The notes under the pieces: model-generated | What the model saw: only the letters and a program-made list of their open reading frames with translations | The model's database searches: none | What the model was told of the DNA's origin: nothing | Assembly (NCBI RefSeq): GCF_001306455.1 | Contig: NZ_LGTQ01000005.1 | Span: 434,001-498,000 of the forward strand | Reading direction: 5' to 3' | DNA length: 64,000 bases | From: Jiulongibacter sediminis | GTDB lineage: Bacteria; Bacteroidota; Bacteroidia; Cytophagales; Spirosomataceae | Translations under genes and position numbers: made by a program | Part shown: in pieces, positions 61,601 through 64,000 of the stretch | Layout of the letters: the number at the start of each line of letters is the position of its first letter | Position numbering within the stretch: the first letter of the stretch is position 1

Positions 61601-62890
61601 GCGGGTGCTGAAGTTCAGAAACCACTGGCCACCGTTGTGATCGGTGGGCTAATTTCTGCCACTCTGCTGACCTTGGTGGTTTTACCCGTTTTATACATGT
61701 TATTCAATCGGGAAGAAAAGAACTCACATTTTAGTAAAACACTGGCTACCATTGGTTTTATTGTGCTTCTTCCGGCTTTGGGTAATGCTCAAATGACTTT
61801 AAGTCAACTACTGGAAAAGGCTGATCAGAATAACCCGGGGTATCAATTGAAAGATGCTGAAATCGCCATCAGAAAGCAGGATGTGTTGGCCTCAAAGTCG
61901 GTGCCTACCACTGATTTCAGTTTGCAATACGGTAATCTTCAGAATCCGGGAGCCAATGATTACGTGCTGGGAGTTGAGCAAGGAATTCGAAATCCAGCTA
62001 AAAATAAGAGTTTAAAAACCTATTACGAGAGTCTGATAGGTGTAGCAGAAGCTGATAAAAAGTTGTCAAAAGCTGCTCTCCATCGGCAGGTAAGGCATTT
62101 CTACTTTTCGATGGTGAATACCAATAGAGAAATGAATATTCTACAGGAGCAGCTTACCGTCTATGGTCAATTGCAGGATTTTGCTCAAAAACGTGCCAAT
62201 GCCGGGGCGGCCTCAAAAATGGATGCTCTGATGGCAGGAAACGAAATGGAGGCTCTTAAAACTCAACTCAATCACAAAGAGGTATTATTTCAGTCCGACC
62301 TCAATGCATTGAAAAAGTTACTCAATGTGGATGAAATTGAGCTTGACTTTGATGGTACTGTACCTATTGCTGCAGCCTTGGAGAACCCCAATTTATTATT
62401 GATTCAGGCCAATGAGAATGCCGCAAAAAGTGCCATTGAAGTAGAGCAGTCGAAGATGAAGCCTGATTTTAGTCTCGGCTTTTTTAATCAAAGTATGGTC
62501 TCAAAACTCAATCAATTTTATGTTGGTGGTGGCATTCAGATTCCCATTTTCAAATCGGCCGAAAAGGCTCGTGTGGAGTCGGCCCGATTAACTCAGGCTT
62601 TGATAGGTGAGCAATACAAAGTGGCTGAATACGAGTTATCCAAAGATTTAATGAGGCTACAAGCTGAAGCTGAGGGTGTGAAGGCCTCAGAGAACCGCTA
62701 TAACACTATTTTGGAGCAAAGCGAATCAGTGATTTCGATGGCTCAGAAAAGGTATTTGGCGGGTGAAATCAGCTTTCTTGAATACCATCAGCCTTTGCTT
62801 CAGCAGTTAAACTTTAAGCTGAATAAGCAGAGTTTAGGGCACCAGTTTAATCTTATCCAAAATGAAATTCTATGGCTTCAGGGCCAATAA
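58607..62890 (+). CDS. CzcA/CusA heavy-metal RND pump fused to a TolC-like domain
   Basis: A 1427-residue fusion. Residues 1 to about 1040 are a metal-efflux RND pump: AIPDVTNNQVVILTQSPALA at the start, two periplasmic porter sections, and twelve helices. The proton-relay helix AMDFGLLVDCSVIVVEA carries two Asp and one Glu, with Cys407 where most relatives have Gly. After the last helix a second signal-like segment (LATIGFIVLLPALGNAQ, about 1046-1062) leads into about 365 residues of a TolC/CzcC-type outer-membrane efflux protein (MTLSQLLEKADQNNPGY to ILWLQGQ). Such pump-channel fusions are known in Bacteroidota. It would export Cu(I)/Ag(I) or Zn/Co/Cd; adaptor follows 11 bp downstream. Confidence 0.93.
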   Translation: MFEKIIELSIKNKVVLGFVLILVLIWGAFSLRQLPIDAIPDVTNNQVVILTQSPALATEEVEQYITAPLELQMANLQGVTEIRSTSRQGLSVITLVFEEDIDMYLARQMVAEQIKIAEGDIPQNFGSPELAPITTGLGEIYQYTLVPQKGSEDKYSLTDLRTIQDWVVKRQLAGVEGVIEISSFGGYVKQYEIKVNPEKLKANDISLSELYASLQSNNANIGGSYIEKNSQAYFIRGQGVVSSLDDIGQIAVGQKGGLPIRVKDVADLGFGHAIRYGAMTRNGESEAVGGIVLMLKGADSEKTIEAVKERISRISESLPEDVQISAFIDRTKLIDKSISTVEKNLLEGGLIVIFVLVMLMGSIRAGLLVASVIPITMLITFGIMNQAGISANLMSLGAMDFGLLVDCSVIVVEAVLFKLHHDKQYKVPKIEAGKMDSMVKHSATSVLSSAVFGGFIILLVYLPILSLEGIEGKMFRPMALTVSIAIMVAILLSLTYIPMASALLLRKEGNKHFKISDKIVNSIYRVYEPIFLGAIRMKKTTVTVALLLLAAAIFTFTRMGGEFIPTLDEGDLAVDFQTAPGSSLTTTVDATLKAQKALLNKFPEVRQIVGRVGASEVPTDPMPPEMADLMINLKDAEEWTSAGSREELVEKMAAVLEEEVPGTSVEFTQPIQMRFNEMISGAKSEIVVKIFGEDLNILSDLGERVNQALRKINGVASVKVERVAGLPQIKVDYDRDALARYGLSIEELNTTLNTAFSGQTAGVVFEKEKRFDMVMRFDESFRKDIENVRQLPVKTASGAFVPFAALGNITYQTGPAQISREGTKRRINVGIGVLNRDVESLVEEIQETLKNEVNLPTGYYFEYGGAFENLQMAKDRLMIAVPIALALIFVMLYFTFHSLKKSLIIFTAIPFSAIGGVFALYLRGMPFSISAGVGFIALFGVAVLNGIVLLGYLSDLEKDETMSLTERVKAAVKVRFRPVMMTASVASLGFLPMAISTSAGAEVQKPLATVVIGGLISATLLTLVVLPVLYMLFNREEKNSHFSKTLATIGFIVLLPALGNAQMTLSQLLEKADQNNPGYQLKDAEIAIRKQDVLASKSVPTTDFSLQYGNLQNPGANDYVLGVEQGIRNPAKNKSLKTYYESLIGVAEADKKLSKAALHRQVRHFYFSMVNTNREMNILQEQLTVYGQLQDFAQKRANAGAASKMDALMAGNEMEALKTQLNHKEVLFQSDLNALKKLLNVDEIELDFDGTVPIAAALENPNLLLIQANENAAKSAIEVEQSKMKPDFSLGFFNQSMVSKLNQFYVGGGIQIPIFKSAEKARVESARLTQALIGEQYKVAEYELSKDLMRLQAEAEGVKASENRYNTILEQSESVISMAQKRYLAGEISFLEYHQPLLQQLNFKLNKQSLGHQFNLIQNEILWLQGQ

Positions 62891-62901
62891 AATATAAGCA
62901 G

Positions 62902-64000
62902 ATGAAAAATTTAAAATATCTATTTCTGTTGGCCGGGCTTGCTTTAGGAGCTTGCACCGAGCAAAAAGAAGAAACTGTTACAGAAGAGGTAGAAACGCAG
63001 GATTCAGCAAGTTCTGAAGTCGTATTGACCAAAACCCAATACGCCAACCTTGACGTTACTCTGGGAAATGCTGAAAGCCGGATGATGAGTTCAGCGATTA
63101 CTGCCAATGGAATGGTAGATGTCCCACCGGAAAATATTGCCAAAGTAAGTACTGTGGTTAATGGCAAAATTGCCCGTATTACACACAACGTATTGCCAGG
63201 CAAATACGTCAAAAAAGGTAGTGTGCTGGCTCTGGCCACGAGTACCGAGCTTCTGGATATTCAGCAAAACTATCTCGAGAGTTACCTCAAAAACGATTTC
63301 CTAAAAAAGGAGCTTGTACGTCAGCAGCAGTTGATTACTGAAAATGCCGGTGTTGAGAAATCACTTCAAAGTGCTCAGAATAACCTTAAAATGAATGAGG
63401 CAGTACTGGCCGGTTTAGAAGCGAAACTGAAGCTTTCCAATGTCGATCTGGCTTCTCTGCAGTCAGGTAAAATACAGGAGCAGTTTTATGTCTATTCTCC
63501 CATTTCAGGATATGTGAAAGAGGTCTTTATCAACACCGGAAGTAATTTTTCGCCAACAGATGTGCTTTTTGAGCTTATCAGCAACGAGCACCTTCATGTG
63601 GAGTTACAGGTTTTTGAGAAAGACGCCATGTATCTCAAAGAGGGGCAAAAGGTCATGTTATCGGGGGCGGGCCTATCCGGCCAGACGGAAGGAAGTGTTT
63701 TTCTTATCGCTAAAGTTTTTGATGATCAAAGTAAGGCTATACGAGTTCATGTACATTTAAATGACCATAATGCCAGAGAGGCGTTGATTCCGGGACAGTT
63801 TCTGACGGGCGAGATACAGATTGATGAACATGAAGTGAAAGCTCTGCCTGAGTCCTCTTTATTAAGAGAACCCGACGGAACCTATATTTTGAAACTCAAA
63901 AGTGAAGGTGAAGAAATTATTTTTGAGAAAATGGAGGTAGAGACAGGTGCTGTTCAGAACGGCTGGGCCGAGATTATAACGCCAGGCAGTTTCGAAAATA
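62902..64000 (+). CDS. RND efflux periplasmic adaptor (CzcB/CusB type), 3'-truncated
   Basis: Read directly from the sequence, starting at the ATG at 62902 and still open at base 64000; about 366 residues are visible. A lipoprotein signal (MKNLKYLFLLAGLALGAC) is followed by an acidic stretch. The first half of a lipoyl-like domain (GKIARITHNVLPGKYVKKGS), an alpha-hairpin (LLDIQQNYLESYLKNDFLKK and on) and the returning half (FYVYSPISGYVKEVFINTG) come next. The beta-barrel domain shows LHVELQVFEKDAMYLKEGQK and ALIPGQFLTGEIQI. It links the fused CzcA pump to its outer-membrane channel domain. No histidine-rich CusB-type N-terminus is visible, so metal preference is open. Confidence 0.93.
   Translation, partial: MKNLKYLFLLAGLALGACTEQKEETVTEEVETQDSASSEVVLTKTQYANLDVTLGNAESRMMSSAITANGMVDVPPENIAKVSTVVNGKIARITHNVLPGKYVKKGSVLALATSTELLDIQQNYLESYLKNDFLKKELVRQQQLITENAGVEKSLQSAQNNLKMNEAVLAGLEAKLKLSNVDLASLQSGKIQEQFYVYSPISGYVKEVFINTGSNFSPTDVLFELISNEHLHVELQVFEKDAMYLKEGQKVMLSGAGLSGQTEGSVFLIAKVFDDQSKAIRVHVHLNDHNAREALIPGQFLTGEIQIDEHEVKALPESSLLREPDGTYILKLKSEGEEIIFEKMEVETGAVQNGWAEIITPGSFEN

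Noticed and set aside
62853-63239. Minus-strand 128-codon frame at the pump/adaptor junction
   Set aside because: It is antisense to the start of the adaptor, whose lipoprotein signal and lipoyl-like domain are clear.

Overview
The window reads as chromosomal DNA of a Bacteroidota bacterium, most likely order Cytophagales. Supporting signs are a SusC-like/TonB receptor with a carboxypeptidase-like N-terminal domain, a SprE/PorW-type type IX secretion lipoprotein, a DUF2723 membrane protein, two DUF1080 proteins, a deoxynucleoside kinase, DUF5777 and DUF3822 families, and promoters of the Bacteroidota type (TTTG or TTG, then about 19 bp, then TAnnTTTG). I see no tRNA, rRNA, CRISPR array, integrase, transposase or prophage gene. 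The region looks like stable core and niche chromosome, mostly in short operons. The first gene (outer-membrane protein) and the last (RND adaptor) are cut by the window edges.

Layout. 1-7.2 kb: outer-membrane barrel, leuS, then a minus-strand operon of lipoprotein, GH109-like Gfo/Idh oxidoreductase and TIM-barrel sugar isomerase. 7.4-15.2 kb: queD-folE, two DUF1080 proteins, CDF metal exporter, NUDIX hydrolase, surE, carboxylesterase, trhO. 15.2-24.2 kb: deoxynucleoside kinase, DUF2723 protein, a lipoprotein/TonB-receptor pair behind two perfect 7-1-7 operators, and katG behind its own dyad-rich promoter. 24.5-28.4 kb: TfoX-like protein, dnaJ, grpE, coiled-coil protein, queG. 28.4-38.6 kb: a long minus-strand run (MBL hydrolase, trypsin-like protease, subtilase, patatin, SprE/PorW, a 39-residue membrane protein, Na+/solute symporter, response regulator, histidine kinase) in which most junctions overlap or nearly touch. 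38.7-41.5 kb: sulfide:quinone oxidoreductase, rhodanese, RRM protein, FKBP lipoprotein.

41.6-47.3 kb is the most unusual part. It is one tight operon of NUDIX, DUF3822, PqqD-like protein, lasso-B2-like protease, HprK-like kinase, nucleotidyltransferase and uvrC. The four middle genes match the accessory enzymes of phosphorylated lasso-peptide pathways, but there is no cyclase, no transporter and no space for a precursor gene. 47.4-53.1 kb: RecD-like helicase, CorA, two uncharacterised proteins, a methyltransferase and a GT2 glycosyltransferase. 53.2-64 kb (plus strand): ECF sigma factor and membrane-anchored anti-sigma-like barrel protein, then Rieske lipoprotein, DUF5777, YceI, two-haem-motif lipoprotein, a small histidine-containing protein, a CzcA/CusA pump fused to its own TolC-like domain, and the adaptor.

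Themes that link the genes: envelope traffic and surface export (SprE/PorW, proteases, DUF2723), metal and oxidant handling (TonB receptor with Fur-family-like operators, katG, CDF, CorA, Czc system, SQR/rhodanese), queuosine and pterin synthesis (queD, folE, queG), and oxidative glycoside breakdown (GH109-like, TIM isomerase, DUF1080). All functions are read from sequence motifs and family knowledge; no database search was run.
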